A stretch of 64,000 bases of DNA. Source: Roseovarius sp. EL26. GTDB lineage: Bacteria > Pseudomonadota > Alphaproteobacteria > Rhodobacterales > Rhodobacteraceae. Location of the stretch: the NCBI RefSeq assembly GCF_900327775.1, contig NZ_OUMZ01000007.1:372115-436114 (forward strand), read 5' to 3'. How positions within the stretch are numbered: the first letter of the stretch is position 1; each line of letters begins with the position of its first letter. Below, piece by piece: positions 8,731-17,231 of the stretch. Position numbers and translations under genes: made by a program. The notes beneath the pieces were generated by a model. It had not been told where the DNA came from. It saw only the letters and a program-made list of their open reading frames with translations, and made no database searches.

Positions 8731-9188
8731 CTAAGCCCACTTTGGGACATGTTCTTCAATAGCCTCCGAATTCCATTGTTCTAACGCTCGCCCACTCGAA
8801 ATTTCAATCGTTTCGGAATTGATTCCAATAAGAGCAATAAGGTCAAGATCATCTTCTTTCAGTGCGGCATCCGAAGCGCGGCTCAAAATCTGCCTTCCTC
8901 CATTTATTGGCTGCAATATGTTGAAATACGATCTGACCTGAAATGTCGAAAATTGTTCCTCAATTAGCACCACCTGGTGAGACGCAGGCTTCAGAATGAT
9001 ATGCAACGGCAACCCGACACCTGCTTCACCTTTTATCGAGACCCTAAGAGACTGTAACGAAACAATATCGCGATGCACGGTGCGCTCGGTATCTTTCAAA
9101 TCGCCTGCGATCTTCTGCGCGTACAGGGGTTTTCAGCGTTCCGGAGCAACTGGATTATTTCAAACACTCGAGCTGAGTGACCAATCAA
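8731..9188 (-). pseudogene. Broken YafY/WYL-type HTH regulator
   Basis: Two frames together spell the N-terminus of a DeoR/YafY-like regulator. From a TTG at 9188, one frame gives IGHSARVFEIIQLLRNAEN; near 9127-9134, a run of A and C bases, the match moves to another frame and continues LYAQKIAGDLKDTERTVHRD, then IVSLQSLRVSIKGEAGVG. That is the typical winged HTH up to the GEAGVGY turn. After it the sequence no longer resembles the WYL part, and the frame stops at 8731, so the C-terminal half is lost or replaced. It faces away from the PEP-mutase-family gene, which such regulators often control. Confidence 0.65.
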
Positions 9189-9231
9189 TCTCGATCCAAA
9201 AGCAATCGTTATTCTTATACGGCTTTGAAGA

Positions 9232-9255
9232 CTGCTGACACACACATGTCAGCAG
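9232..9255. promoter_or_regulatory. Perfect inverted repeat, possible operator
   Basis: ctgctgaca-cacaca-tgtcagcag, a 9-base perfect inverted repeat between the regulator remnant and the start of the divergent PEP-mutase-family gene. Its place fits an operator for the now broken regulator; a 5'-leader hairpin is the other option. Confidence 0.45.
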
Positions 9256-9307
9256 CGAAGTGCTAATGTGTGGTGATCTTATCCCAAACGAGTCAAGGAC
9301 AACCCGA

Positions 9308-10120
9308 ATGTCACCAACTTTTCGAGAACTTCATACGCGCGGAAATCCATTCATTTTAACGAATGTTTGGGATAGAGGCACAGCTTGCCTATTTGCAGGG
9401 CTAGGAGCGCAGGCTCTCGCGACATCCTCGGGTGCGCATGCCTTCACATTGGGGCGGTCCGATCTGGGAAATCTCACACGAGATGACGCTCTGGCTCATG
9501 CTGAAATCATCGTATCTGCAACGTCACTTCCTGTGTCCGGCGATTTTGAGAATGGCTTTGGCGATGCTCCGGACATACTAGAAGAGACCGTTAAGCTCTC
9601 CTCGGAAATTGGGTTGGCGGGTATTTCGATTGAAGACATTTCGCTTCCCGATATTGAACCCTATGGATTTGATCTTGCCGTAGAACGCATCCAAGCCGCT
9701 AGTGCTACGGCAAAGGCCCTGTCAAAAGATTTTGTTCTTGTCGCACGTGCCGATGGCTTCATGCATGGCTTGTACGATCTAGATGAATCGATCAGGCGTA
9801 TTCAGGCTTTTGAAGCGGCTGGTGCAGATTGCGTCTACGTCCCATACCTGAACGATTTAGAGGCTGTCACAAGGGTCTGTAACAGCGTTTCGATTCCTGT
9901 GAACGTTGGAATTAGTACCGTAGAAAACGTCACGTTGAAGGAATTCGCCGATGCTGGTGCCGCGCGGATATCATTGGGGATGGCGATGGCGACTGCCATA
10001 CACACAACCTTGCACAATCTTTCGGTCAACATGTTCAAGCACGGGGACTTTTCGGAATTGGGCAACAGCTTGCCTTACGAAACAATAGATGAATGCATGA
10101 CAAGAGGAAGAATAAGGTAG
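9308..10120 (+). CDS. Isocitrate lyase / PEP mutase family protein
   Basis: A 270-residue alpha/beta-barrel protein of the PEP mutase/isocitrate lyase superfamily, which breaks or shifts bonds next to 2-oxo acid carboxylates with Mg2+. Visible markers are NVWDRGTACLF near residue 18, SGDFENGFGD (metal-binding Asp region), GISIEDI, and VARADGF. The KKCGH loop of true isocitrate lyases is absent, so it belongs to the smaller PEP-mutase/oxaloacetate-decarboxylase-like branch. The ATG at 9308 has AAGGA 8 bases upstream and matches the usual N-terminus; an earlier in-frame start would add non-homologous residues. Confidence 0.88.
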   Translation: MSPTFRELHTRGNPFILTNVWDRGTACLFAGLGAQALATSSGAHAFTLGRSDLGNLTRDDALAHAEIIVSATSLPVSGDFENGFGDAPDILEETVKLSSEIGLAGISIEDISLPDIEPYGFDLAVERIQAASATAKALSKDFVLVARADGFMHGLYDLDESIRRIQAFEAAGADCVYVPYLNDLEAVTRVCNSVSIPVNVGISTVENVTLKEFADAGAARISLGMAMATAIHTTLHNLSVNMFKHGDFSELGNSLPYETIDECMTRGRIR

Positions 10121-10199
10121 TGGTAGAGCCTCCGACCACTGCCGAGATGGCTAGACCCACGTCATACAGCTACCAATTAATCAAAAGAGAAGATCAAAC

Positions 10200-10751
10200 A
10201 TGGGCATTAAGACCAATAAACTTACCAAGGCGTTTCGCAGGTTTATAGAAGAGCAAATTGTGTTCTTTGTCGCAACGGCTGCACCTGAAGGGCGTGTGAA
10301 CGTCTCTCCTAAAGGGCTGGATTCACTGCGGATTATCTCGGATGAGAAAATCGTCTGGCTTAGCTTGACTGGAAGTGGCAATGAAACCGCCGCCCATTTG
10401 CTGCAAAATCCGCGTATGACGCTCATGTTTTGTGCCTTCACAGGAGACCACTTAATCCTGCGAACCTATGGTGATGCCAAGGTCATCCATCCACGCGATC
10501 CAGAGTGGGACGATCTGTACGCGTTGTTTCCCGACTTTGCTGGTGCGCGTAATATTTTTGTGCTTGATATCGACCTTGTCACGACATCTTGCGGCAGTGG
10601 TGTTCCTGAGATGTCGGTGGTGCGAAGTCGAGGTGAAGCTGACTTGGAGCCATGGTACGCTGAAATGGGACCTGAAAAGGTAAAGGAGTTCTGGAAAAAG
10701 AAAAACCTTACCAGTTTAGACAATCAGCCAACTGGAATTTTCGAAACCTGA
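10200..10751 (+). CDS. Pyridoxamine 5'-phosphate oxidase family protein
   Basis: A 183-residue protein with the FMN-binding split-barrel fold: an N-terminal IEEQIVFFVATAAPEGRVNV strand pair, SPKGLDSLRI, and LSLTGSGNETAAHLLQNPR, which matches the flavin/phosphate-binding portion. It belongs to the small pyridox_oxidase-like branch, not to true PdxH, because the PdxH C-terminal substrate region is missing. The function is unknown; flavin or F420/heme binding occurs in relatives. It follows the PEP-mutase-family gene by about 80 bases on the same strand. Confidence 0.85.
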   Translation: MGIKTNKLTKAFRRFIEEQIVFFVATAAPEGRVNVSPKGLDSLRIISDEKIVWLSLTGSGNETAAHLLQNPRMTLMFCAFTGDHLILRTYGDAKVIHPRDPEWDDLYALFPDFAGARNIFVLDIDLVTTSCGSGVPEMSVVRSRGEADLEPWYAEMGPEKVKEFWKKKNLTSLDNQPTGIFET

Positions 10752-10952
10752 AATGGACCTCGGCGTGATAGCGGTCATAGATATCTTCAAGGCCAACGAT
10801 AGCCAAGTCCGCATAGTCGTTATTAGATCAGCTTTGCTAGGTGTTTGGATGTGAACGGCGTGAGTTTCGATACTTGACCGTTTGGGTTTTCCTTGACGCC
10901 AATAGAGGGAGGCAGGAGACTGAATTGCAACGCGTAGCGATTGAGGAATGAC

Positions 10953-12002
10953 ATGCCACTGACAACCACTTGCATCGGAGCTTATCCAAAACCCGACTAT
11001 GTGCCGATTTCAGATTGGTTTCAGGTCTCGCACGACTCCGAGGAGTATGACGCAGAAGTCACGCAGCAGTGGACCCATGAAAAGATAGAAGAGGCGCAGA
11101 CCTTACTGGATCGGGCGACAGCTGAGGTTGTCGCCGATCAAATTGCATGTGGCATCGACGTGCCCACCGATGGTGAAGTGCGGCGTGAAAACTATGTGCA
11201 TTACCAATGCCGCCATTTTGCGGGGTTCGATTTTGAGAACTTGACCGAACGTTCGATGCGCAATGATGCCTATGTAACCAAGCTGCCGACCATTCGCGGT
11301 GCTGTGGCGGCGGGCGATACCAGCGTTCTGGTGCGTGACTGGCAGGTGGCCGAGGCGGCGGCGGGCCGACCGGTCAAAATCACCATGCCGGGGCCGATGA
11401 CCATCTCAGACACAACAGCGGATGTGCATTACAACGATCCGGCGGCCTTGACGCGCGATCTGGCCGATGCCTTGAATAAACAGGTTCTGGCGCTGGCAGA
11501 GGCAGGATGCAAATATATTCAAGTGGACGAACCGATTTTTGCCCGCAAACCCGATGCTGCGCTGGCCTATGGCATTGAAACACTTGAGCGGTGTTTTCAC
11601 GCTGTGCCATCTGATGTGCAGCGGGTCGTGCATATGTGTTGCGGCTATCCCAATGCTCTGGATGACCGGGACTATCCGAAGGCAGATCAAACCTCATACC
11701 AACAAATCGCGGAGGTGGTTGACGGCGTGGCGGACCAAATCTCGATTGAGGATGCGCACCGTTACAACCCGGCCGCGTTGTTCGAGAGCTTTGCAAAGTC
11801 AAAGCTGATTGTCGGTTTTGTTACGATTGCGTCGAGTCGCGTGGAAACTGTGGAGGAGATTCGCGCCCGGATGCACGAGATATTGAACCATTTACCCGCT
11901 GACCGCCTGATTGCGGCACCTGATTGTGGGTTGGGCTTTCTCGGGCGTGATCTGGCGATGGAAAAGCTTAAAAACCTATCGGAAGCGGCGCGGTCCATAT
12001 AA
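10953..12002 (+). CDS. MetE-like cobalamin-independent methionine synthase family protein
   Basis: A 349-residue protein matching the C-terminal catalytic barrel of MetE, which moves a methyl group to a thiol bound on zinc. It starts TTCIGAYPKPDYVP, has DGEVRRENYVHY, KITMPGPMT, and QVDEPIFA. The zinc ligands are probably the His and Cys of VVHMCCGYPN and the Cys of APDCGLGFLGRD. Relatives of this length lack the folate N-terminal domain of full MetE and may use other methyl donors. The ATG at 10953 has GAGGA 5 bases upstream. It ends about 160 bases before nuoA. Confidence 0.88.
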   Translation: MPLTTTCIGAYPKPDYVPISDWFQVSHDSEEYDAEVTQQWTHEKIEEAQTLLDRATAEVVADQIACGIDVPTDGEVRRENYVHYQCRHFAGFDFENLTERSMRNDAYVTKLPTIRGAVAAGDTSVLVRDWQVAEAAAGRPVKITMPGPMTISDTTADVHYNDPAALTRDLADALNKQVLALAEAGCKYIQVDEPIFARKPDAALAYGIETLERCFHAVPSDVQRVVHMCCGYPNALDDRDYPKADQTSYQQIAEVVDGVADQISIEDAHRYNPAALFESFAKSKLIVGFVTIASSRVETVEEIRARMHEILNHLPADRLIAAPDCGLGFLGRDLAMEKLKNLSEAARSI

Positions 12003-12071
12003 CATTGAGAATATGCATCAAATCGGAAGTTGTATGGTCGCAAACTTACCTGTGAATCTGGCTCCCGCTGG

Positions 12072-12100
12072 TTGACCCCACCAAGGGGCAGGGGTAAACC
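12072..12100 (+). promoter_or_regulatory. Candidate nuo operon promoter
   Basis: TTGACC, a 17-base spacer and TAAACC sit about 60 bases before the nuoA start in a 157-base gap. The -35 is good and the -10 is weak. A small hairpin (atgcgc/gcgcat, 12128-12144) lies in the predicted leader next to the nuoA ribosome site. Confidence 0.4.
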
Positions 12101-12159
12101 CGGATAAATCATTGCAGCAATCTGGATATGCGCCCAACGCGCATGAAAGGAGCCACAAC

Positions 12160-12525
12160 GTGGAAGAGATGCTGAGGGAATACCTTCCCATTCTCGTTTT
12201 GATGGGCATTGCCATCGCGCTTGGGATTGTCCTGATCCTTGCGGCGGTTATTTTGGCGGTGCGCAATCCTGACCCGGAAAAAGTCAGCGCCTATGAATGT
12301 GGCTTCAACGCTTTTGACGATGCGCGTATGAAGTTCGACGTGCGGTTCTATCTGGTTTCGATCCTGTTCATCATCTTTGATCTTGAAATTGCGATGCTGT
12401 TCCCATGGGCAGTAGCCTTCAAAGATGTCAGCATGGTTGGTTTCTGGTCGATGATGGTGTTTCTGGCCGTTCTGACCGCTGGCTTTGCCTATGAATGGCG
12501 CAAGGGGGCGATGGAATGGCAGTAA
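12160..12525 (+). CDS. nuoA: NADH-quinone oxidoreductase subunit A
   Basis: Membrane-arm subunit of complex I. The 121-residue product has three membrane helices and the conserved SAYECGF loop, whose Cys lies near the quinone site, followed by [22 protein letters not shown]. The start is a GTG at 12160 because AAAGGAG lies 7 bases upstream and the length then fits the family; a longer TTG form would add unrelated residues. It opens the operon and overlaps nuoB by 10 bases. Confidence 0.95.
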   Translation: MEEMLREYLPILVLMGIAIALGIVLILAAVILAVRNPDPEKVSAYECGFNAFDDARMKFDVRFYLVSILFIIFDLEIAMLFPWAVAFKDVSMVGFWSMMVFLAVLTAGFAYEWRKGAMEWQ

Positions 12526-13061
12526 CATCCCAAAGTGCTTACGGCGCCAACACCGCTGGCGGTGATCGCGAGGTCGCCACGCAGGAATTGAACCGTGATC
12601 TGCAGGACAAAGGCTTCTTGCTGACCTCGTCCGAGGACATCATTAACTGGGCGCGCACCGGATCATTGCACTGGATGACCTTTGGTTTGGCCTGCTGCGC
12701 GGTTGAGATGATGCACACCGCGATGCCACGCTATGATGTGGAGCGCTTTGGTTTTGCCCCGCGGGCCAGCCCGCGTCAGTCGGACGTGATGATCGTGGCG
12801 GGGACACTCACGAACAAGATGGCCCCGGCGCTGCGCAAGGTTTACGATCAGATGCCAGAGCCGCGCTATGTGATCTCGATGGGGTCCTGCGCAAATGGTG
12901 GCGGTTATTATCATTACAGCTATTCGGTGGTGCGCGGTTGTGACCGGGTTGTGCCGGTAGACATCTACGTGCCGGGTTGCCCTCCGACAGCCGAGGCGCT
13001 GGTTTACGGCATCCTGCAGCTGCAGCGCAAAATTCGCCGGACAGGGACGATTGTACGATGA
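12516..13061 (+). CDS. nuoB: NADH-quinone oxidoreductase subunit B
   Basis: Peripheral-arm subunit that binds cluster N2, the last iron-sulfur centre before quinone. About 181 residues. The tandem Cys of [12 protein letters not shown], the Cys of [10 protein letters not shown] and the Cys of [11 protein letters not shown] are the four N2 ligands. The ATG at 12516 has AAGGGGG upstream and lies inside the end of nuoA. The stop overlaps the start of nuoC (ATGA), a sign of tight translational coupling. Confidence 0.96.
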   Translation: MAVTSQSAYGANTAGGDREVATQELNRDLQDKGFLLTSSEDIINWARTGSLHWMTFGLACCAVEMMHTAMPRYDVERFGFAPRASPRQSDVMIVAGTLTNKMAPALRKVYDQMPEPRYVISMGSCANGGGYYHYSYSVVRGCDRVVPVDIYVPGCPPTAEALVYGILQLQRKIRRTGTIVR

Positions 13062-13681
13062 GTGATGCGATGACCGAGGCCCTGAATGAGCTGGGCGCTT
13101 ATATTGAGCTCAAGCGCCCCGATTGCGTACTGGCATGGGATGTCAGCCATGGTGAGTTGAACGTCGACATCGCGCCATCGCATATCGTTGGGTTTGTTGA
13201 GTTTCTCAAAACCGATCAGACTTGCAAGTTTTCATCGCTGGTGGACATCACAGCCGTGGATTACCCCGAACGCCCCAAGCGGTTCGATGTGGTCTATCAT
13301 TTCCTGTCGATGTACCAAAACCAACGCATTCGCTTGCGTACTGCTGTGCGCGAGGAGGACATGGTGCCCTCAATCACATCGGTGCACCCGTCGGCCAATT
13401 GGTTTGAACGTGAAGTCTTTGACATGTTCGGCATTCTGTTCAGCGGTCACCCCGACCTGCGCCGGATTTTGACCGACTATGGTTTTCGCGGCTATCCGCT
13501 GCGCAAGGATTTCCCGACCACGGGCTATACCGAGGTGCGCTACGACGAGGCGCAAAAGCGCGTGGTTTATGAGCCGGTATCTTTGGTGCAAGAATACCGC
13601 CAGTTTGATTTCATGAGCCCATGGGAGGGTGCCGAATACATTCTGCCGGGTGATGAGAAAAAAGACGAGGCTGGCACATGA
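13058..13681 (+). CDS. nuoC: NADH-quinone oxidoreductase subunit C
   Basis: The 30-kDa peripheral-arm subunit of complex I, separate from NuoD as in mitochondria and unlike the fused NuoCD of E. coli. The 207 residues include [17 protein letters not shown], the [14 protein letters not shown] segment and the family signature [15 protein letters not shown]. The start ATG overlaps the nuoB stop and the stop overlaps the ATG of a small membrane protein gene. Confidence 0.95.
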   Translation: MSDAMTEALNELGAYIELKRPDCVLAWDVSHGELNVDIAPSHIVGFVEFLKTDQTCKFSSLVDITAVDYPERPKRFDVVYHFLSMYQNQRIRLRTAVREEDMVPSITSVHPSANWFEREVFDMFGILFSGHPDLRRILTDYGFRGYPLRKDFPTTGYTEVRYDEAQKRVVYEPVSLVQEYRQFDFMSPWEGAEYILPGDEKKDEAGT

Positions 13682-13980
13682 TACAGCTTATCGTATTCGG
13701 AGTGGTTTCTTTGATAGGTGGACTGTGGTTGGGCCACTTTTTGACGGTTGAGCAAATATGGCTTTGGTCATTTGTTGCGGCTTTGGTGTTTGCGATCCCC
13801 GCTGGGCTTTTTGTCCACGCGATCGACTGGGTTCTAAAAGGCACTGTCGAAGAAGAAGCTACAGGTGCGGGCTTCTTGGTTGGGGCATCTATCCCATTGA
13901 GTTTCATTATACCGGCTTGCATCGGGGGGTTTGTTAGAAAAGCGTTTGATGCGTATCGCCTGAAGCAGGAGGAGGCGTAG
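13678..13980 (+). CDS. Small three-helix membrane protein between nuoC and nuoD
   Basis: A 100-residue protein of no family I recognise. Three hydrophobic segments are visible (about residues 2-22, 27-49 and 66-88), with a short acidic loop (GTVEEEATG) after the second. The C-terminus is charged (RLKQEEA). It overlaps nuoC by 4 bases (ATGA) and the next gene starts on its last base, so it is translated with the nuo mRNA. It may be an accessory or assembly factor of complex I, or a neutral passenger; the sequence alone does not tell. Confidence 0.75.
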   Translation: MIQLIVFGVVSLIGGLWLGHFLTVEQIWLWSFVAALVFAIPAGLFVHAIDWVLKGTVEEEATGAGFLVGASIPLSFIIPACIGGFVRKAFDAYRLKQEEA

Positions 13981-14363
13981 TGGAAGTGGCGGGTAGCAAC
14001 CTAGGGTTTGCAATCGAACAGGTCGCGAATCCTGTTCCAATCGTGCTGGGTTCTTTGTGCGGTTTTTTCTTGTCGAAGAGAAAAGCCATCGCAATTTCTG
14101 TCGCCGTTATTGTTGTGATTGGTGTGTCGCTTGCGCTTCTGGCGGGTTTTGGTGGCGGATATGTCAGGACAATTGCAGTAGGAATGTCTGGTCAAAGGGT
14201 TGATGGTCCGGTTTGGACAGAAGGTATGAACATTACCCTATATTTGACGTTTCTGTATGCTACGAGTGCTGCGATATTCGCGTGGATTGCAAACGTCTTG
14301 AGACAAAAAGTAGCTAAGGCGAATTCTTCGAGTTCGCAAAGTAGTATGGAGGAGCGCAAATGA
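13980..14363 (+). CDS. Second small membrane protein between nuoC and nuoD
   Basis: A 127-residue protein, unrecognised. It starts with GTG on the last base of the previous stop. Likely membrane segments are about residues 20-33, 35-60 and 84-106, separated by a loop containing [15 protein letters not shown]; the C-terminus is a polar Ser-rich tail ([14 protein letters not shown]). Its stop overlaps the nuoD ATG. Together with its neighbour it is a coupled pair of membrane proteins placed between two core subunits. The nucleotide composition looks slightly AT-richer than nuoC and nuoD. Confidence 0.72.
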   Translation: MEVAGSNLGFAIEQVANPVPIVLGSLCGFFLSKRKAIAISVAVIVVIGVSLALLAGFGGGYVRTIAVGMSGQRVDGPVWTEGMNITLYLTFLYATSAAIFAWIANVLRQKVAKANSSSSQSSMEERK

Positions 14364-15583
14364 TGGACGGCTCCAAGGGTTTCGAAGACGCGCAGACCGG
14401 CGAACAGAAGATCCGCAATTTCAACATTAACTTTGGCCCGCAACACCCAGCAGCCCACGGTGTTTTGCGTCTGGTGTTAGAGCTAGATGGCGAGATTGTT
14501 GAACGGTGCGATCCACACATCGGCCTGCTGCACCGTGGCACTGAAAAGTTGATGGAAAGCCGCACGTACCTGCAGAACCTGCCGTATTTCGACCGGCTGG
14601 ATTATGTGGCACCAATGAATCAGGAACATGCCTGGTGTCTGGCCATTGAAAAGCTGACCGGGGTCGAAGTTCCGCGTCGTGCCAGCCTGATCCGGGTTTT
14701 GTATTCCGAGATTGGCCGTGTTCTGAACCATCTGTTGAACGTCACCACGCAAGCGATGGACGTTGGCGCGTTGACACCGCCTTTGTGGGGTTTTGAAGAG
14801 CGCGAAAAGCTGATGTGCTTTTATGAGCGGGCTTGCGGCGCGCGCCTGCACTCGGCCTATTTCCGGCCCGGCGGTGTGCATCTGGACCTGCCTGAGGACC
14901 TGATTGACGATATCGAAACTTGGGCGAATGAGTTCCCGGCAGTGTTGGCAGACATCGATGGTTTGCTGACTGAAAACCGGATTTTCAAACAACGTAACGC
15001 AGATATTGGTGTTGTCACCGAACAGGACGCGCTGGACTGGGGCTTTTCTGGTGTGATGGTACGTGGCTCTGGCATGGCATGGGATTTGCGTCGGGCGCAG
15101 CCTTATGAATGCTATGACGAATTTGAGTTTCAGATCCCGGTGGGAAAAAACGGTGATTGTTATGACCGTTACCTGTGCCGAATGGAAGAAATGCGCCAAT
15201 CGGTGCACATCATCCATCAGGCGATTGCCAAGCTACGTGCGCCCGAGGGTAAGGGCGATGTTCTGGCCCGGGGCAAGCTGACGCCACCAAAGCGTGGGGA
15301 AATGAAGACCTCGATGGAGGCGCTCATTCATCACTTTAAGCTTTATACCGAAGGGTTCCACGTACCGGCGGGTGAGGTTTACGCCGCAGTTGAGGCCCCA
15401 AAGGGTGAGTTCGGCGTTTATCTGGTGGCTGATGGCACCAACAAGCCGTACCGGTCAAAGATCCGCGCGCCGGGGTTCTTGCACCTGCAGGCGATGGATC
15501 ACATCGCCGGGGGGCATCAACTGGCTGATGTGGCGGCAATTATTGGCACGATGGATGTTGTGTTTGGGGAAATTGACCGCTGA
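14360..15583 (+). CDS. nuoD: NADH-quinone oxidoreductase subunit D
   Basis: The 49-kDa subunit that forms the quinone pocket together with NuoB. The 407-residue length is normal. It has [15 protein letters not shown] near the N-terminus (quinone-site His), [29 protein letters not shown], and the C-terminal DVVFGEIDR. The ATG overlaps the stop of the small membrane protein gene, and GGAGCG precedes it. A lipoprotein gene follows after 38 bases. Confidence 0.96.
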   Translation: MMDGSKGFEDAQTGEQKIRNFNINFGPQHPAAHGVLRLVLELDGEIVERCDPHIGLLHRGTEKLMESRTYLQNLPYFDRLDYVAPMNQEHAWCLAIEKLTGVEVPRRASLIRVLYSEIGRVLNHLLNVTTQAMDVGALTPPLWGFEEREKLMCFYERACGARLHSAYFRPGGVHLDLPEDLIDDIETWANEFPAVLADIDGLLTENRIFKQRNADIGVVTEQDALDWGFSGVMVRGSGMAWDLRRAQPYECYDEFEFQIPVGKNGDCYDRYLCRMEEMRQSVHIIHQAIAKLRAPEGKGDVLARGKLTPPKRGEMKTSMEALIHHFKLYTEGFHVPAGEVYAAVEAPKGEFGVYLVADGTNKPYRSKIRAPGFLHLQAMDHIAGGHQLADVAAIIGTMDVVFGEIDR

Positions 15584-15621
15584 TCTGGTCTTGAGAAAAG
15601 TGTAAACGGGGAAGATTTCTG

Positions 15622-15906
15622 ATGAACATGCGTAAGTTTGGATTTGTGATTGCTGGAATGTCGCTATTGGCGGCCTGTGCATTGCCACCGCAAAGCGTTT
15701 CACAACAGGATATCGCCAATTACGAGGCGGCCGTGGCCAGCATCGATTGCAGCATGGTACACGAATCTGATTACCTGCCGGTCGAGTTGCAAACTGGCTT
15801 GACCCGTGAGCAGGTCAAAGACATCACCAAATACGAATTGGCCGCTGGCAATGCCGAAGCTCTACCAGAGGGTGGGGTCAAACTGATCACAGGAGCCTGT
15901 GCCTAG
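15622..15906 (+). CDS. Small lipoprotein between nuoD and nuoE
   Basis: A 94-residue putative lipoprotein. The signal peptide ends in a lipobox (SLLAAC, Cys about residue 19). The mature part is short and polar with two more Cys residues (SIDCSMV and the near-terminal GACA) that could form a disulfide. GGGGAAG lies 7 bases before the ATG. I recognise no domain. It sits in the nuo operon and is followed immediately by nuoE, so expression with complex I is likely. Confidence 0.75.
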   Translation: MNMRKFGFVIAGMSLLAACALPPQSVSQQDIANYEAAVASIDCSMVHESDYLPVELQTGLTREQVKDITKYELAAGNAEALPEGGVKLITGACA

Positions 15907-16992
15907 ATGCTAAGACGTCTCCACCACGAGCAGCCTGAGAGTTTTGCTTTTACCCCTGCCAATCAGGCATGGGCCGAGGCGCAGATCTCAAAGTATCCGG
16001 AAGGGCGGCAAGCCAGTGCGGTGATCCCACTTTTGTGGCGTGCGCAAGAACAAGAAGGTTGGGTGACACGTCCGGCCATCGAAGTGATTGCCAAGATGCT
16101 GGATATGGCGCAGATTCGCGTGCTTGAGGTGACCTCGTTTTACTTTATGTTCCAGATGCAACCGGTTGGATCTGTAGCACATATTCAGATCTGTGGTACG
16201 CTGTCGTGCATGATCTGTGGTGCCGAAGATCTGGTGGCAGTTTGCCGTGAAAAGATTGCCGATCAGCCGCATGTGGTCAGCACAGATGGCAAGTTCAGTT
16301 GGGAAGAAGTTGAATGCCTTGGGGCCTGCACCAATGCGCCGATGGCCCAGATTGGCAAAGATTACTACGAAGATCTGACAAGCGAGCGTCTAGTTGAAAT
16401 TCTCGATGAACTGGCGGCTGGCAATGTGCCGGTGCCGGGGCCGCAGAATGGGCGCTATGCGTCCGAGCCCTTGAGCGGATTGACCAGCCTGACCGAATTT
16501 GACAGCAGCAAGACGCAGTATAATGCCAGCGCAGCACTCGCGACGGCAATTGGCGATACGGTCAAACGCATTGATGGCACAGAGGTGCCGCTATTGGCGC
16601 CGTGGCGTGACAAAGGGGCCAATCATAACCCAGGCGCGCCAAAGGTGAAGCAGGCGAAATCGCCCACGAAACCTACCGCAAATGTTGATAGAGCTTCAGC
16701 CAAAAAAGCGGATGCGCCAAAGGCTGAAGCAGCGGACGTTAAAGAAAAGAAACCCAGAACGCTAAAAGCCGCGCGCAAAGCGGGGGCGGATGATCTGAAA
16801 AAGATCTCGGGTGTTGGTCCAAAACTGGAGCAAACGCTCAACGAGCTGGGCTTTTATCATTATGACCAGATTGCAAAGTGGTCAGAGGCCGAGATTGCCT
16901 GGGTTGATGCGCGGTTGAAGTTCAAAGGCCGGATCGAGCGTGACGACTGGATCAGTCAGGCCACTGATTTGGCCAAGGGCGATAAGGCATAG
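15907..16992 (+). CDS. nuoE: NADH-quinone oxidoreductase subunit E with C-terminal HhH-like extension
   Basis: The 24-kDa subunit that binds cluster N1a in the NADH-oxidising arm. Residues 1-165 are the thioredoxin-like NuoE domain, with CGTLSC and, downstream, ECLGAC giving the four 2Fe-2S Cys. Residues about 235-293 are an Ala/Lys/Pro-rich linker ([14 protein letters not shown]). Residues about 294-355 form a helix-hairpin-helix-like domain ([20 protein letters not shown], then [11 protein letters not shown]). The total of 361 residues is about twice the E. coli length. Similar tails occur in other alphaproteobacterial NuoE proteins; their role is not known to me. Confidence 0.93.
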   Translation: MLRRLHHEQPESFAFTPANQAWAEAQISKYPEGRQASAVIPLLWRAQEQEGWVTRPAIEVIAKMLDMAQIRVLEVTSFYFMFQMQPVGSVAHIQICGTLSCMICGAEDLVAVCREKIADQPHVVSTDGKFSWEEVECLGACTNAPMAQIGKDYYEDLTSERLVEILDELAAGNVPVPGPQNGRYASEPLSGLTSLTEFDSSKTQYNASAALATAIGDTVKRIDGTEVPLLAPWRDKGANHNPGAPKVKQAKSPTKPTANVDRASAKKADAPKAEAADVKEKKPRTLKAARKAGADDLKKISGVGPKLEQTLNELGFYHYDQIAKWSEAEIAWVDARLKFKGRIERDDWISQATDLAKGDKA

Positions 16993-17008
16993 GATGTGGG
17001 TGTACGCT

Positions 17009-17227
17009 ATGACGAGCGACAAGACCGAAGCACAAAAGGGGCGACATGTGGCCCTAGTGATCGCTGGAACGGCGGTGTTTTGGGTTTTGGCGTCGTTGAT
17101 CGGCGGAGTGCTGGGGATAAGCCATCGGATGCTGGCATTGTTCGATTTGGTGGCGTTGGCAGGGTTCATTTGGGCCTTTTGGATGATTTTTCAGATCTGG
17201 CGTGCGCGTCAGGACAAACAGGGGTAG
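17009..17227 (+). CDS. DUF5337-type small membrane protein
   Basis: A 72-residue protein with two membrane helices (about residues 11-33 and 39-59) and a basic end ([11 protein letters not shown]). The pattern [12 protein letters not shown] followed by [21 protein letters not shown] fits the DUF5337 family, which I recall from Rhodobacteraceae nuo operons. The ATG at 17009 matches the family start; an in-frame ATG at 16994 is possible. It lies between nuoE and nuoF and is presumably a complex I accessory, which is an inference from position. Confidence 0.75.
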   Translation: MTSDKTEAQKGRHVALVIAGTAVFWVLASLIGGVLGISHRMLALFDLVALAGFIWAFWMIFQIWRARQDKQG

Positions 17228-17231
17228 CGGG

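Noticed and set aside
10753..10854. 33-codon frame after the PPOX-like gene
   Set aside because: There is no ribosome site and no recognised product; it is too short to support.
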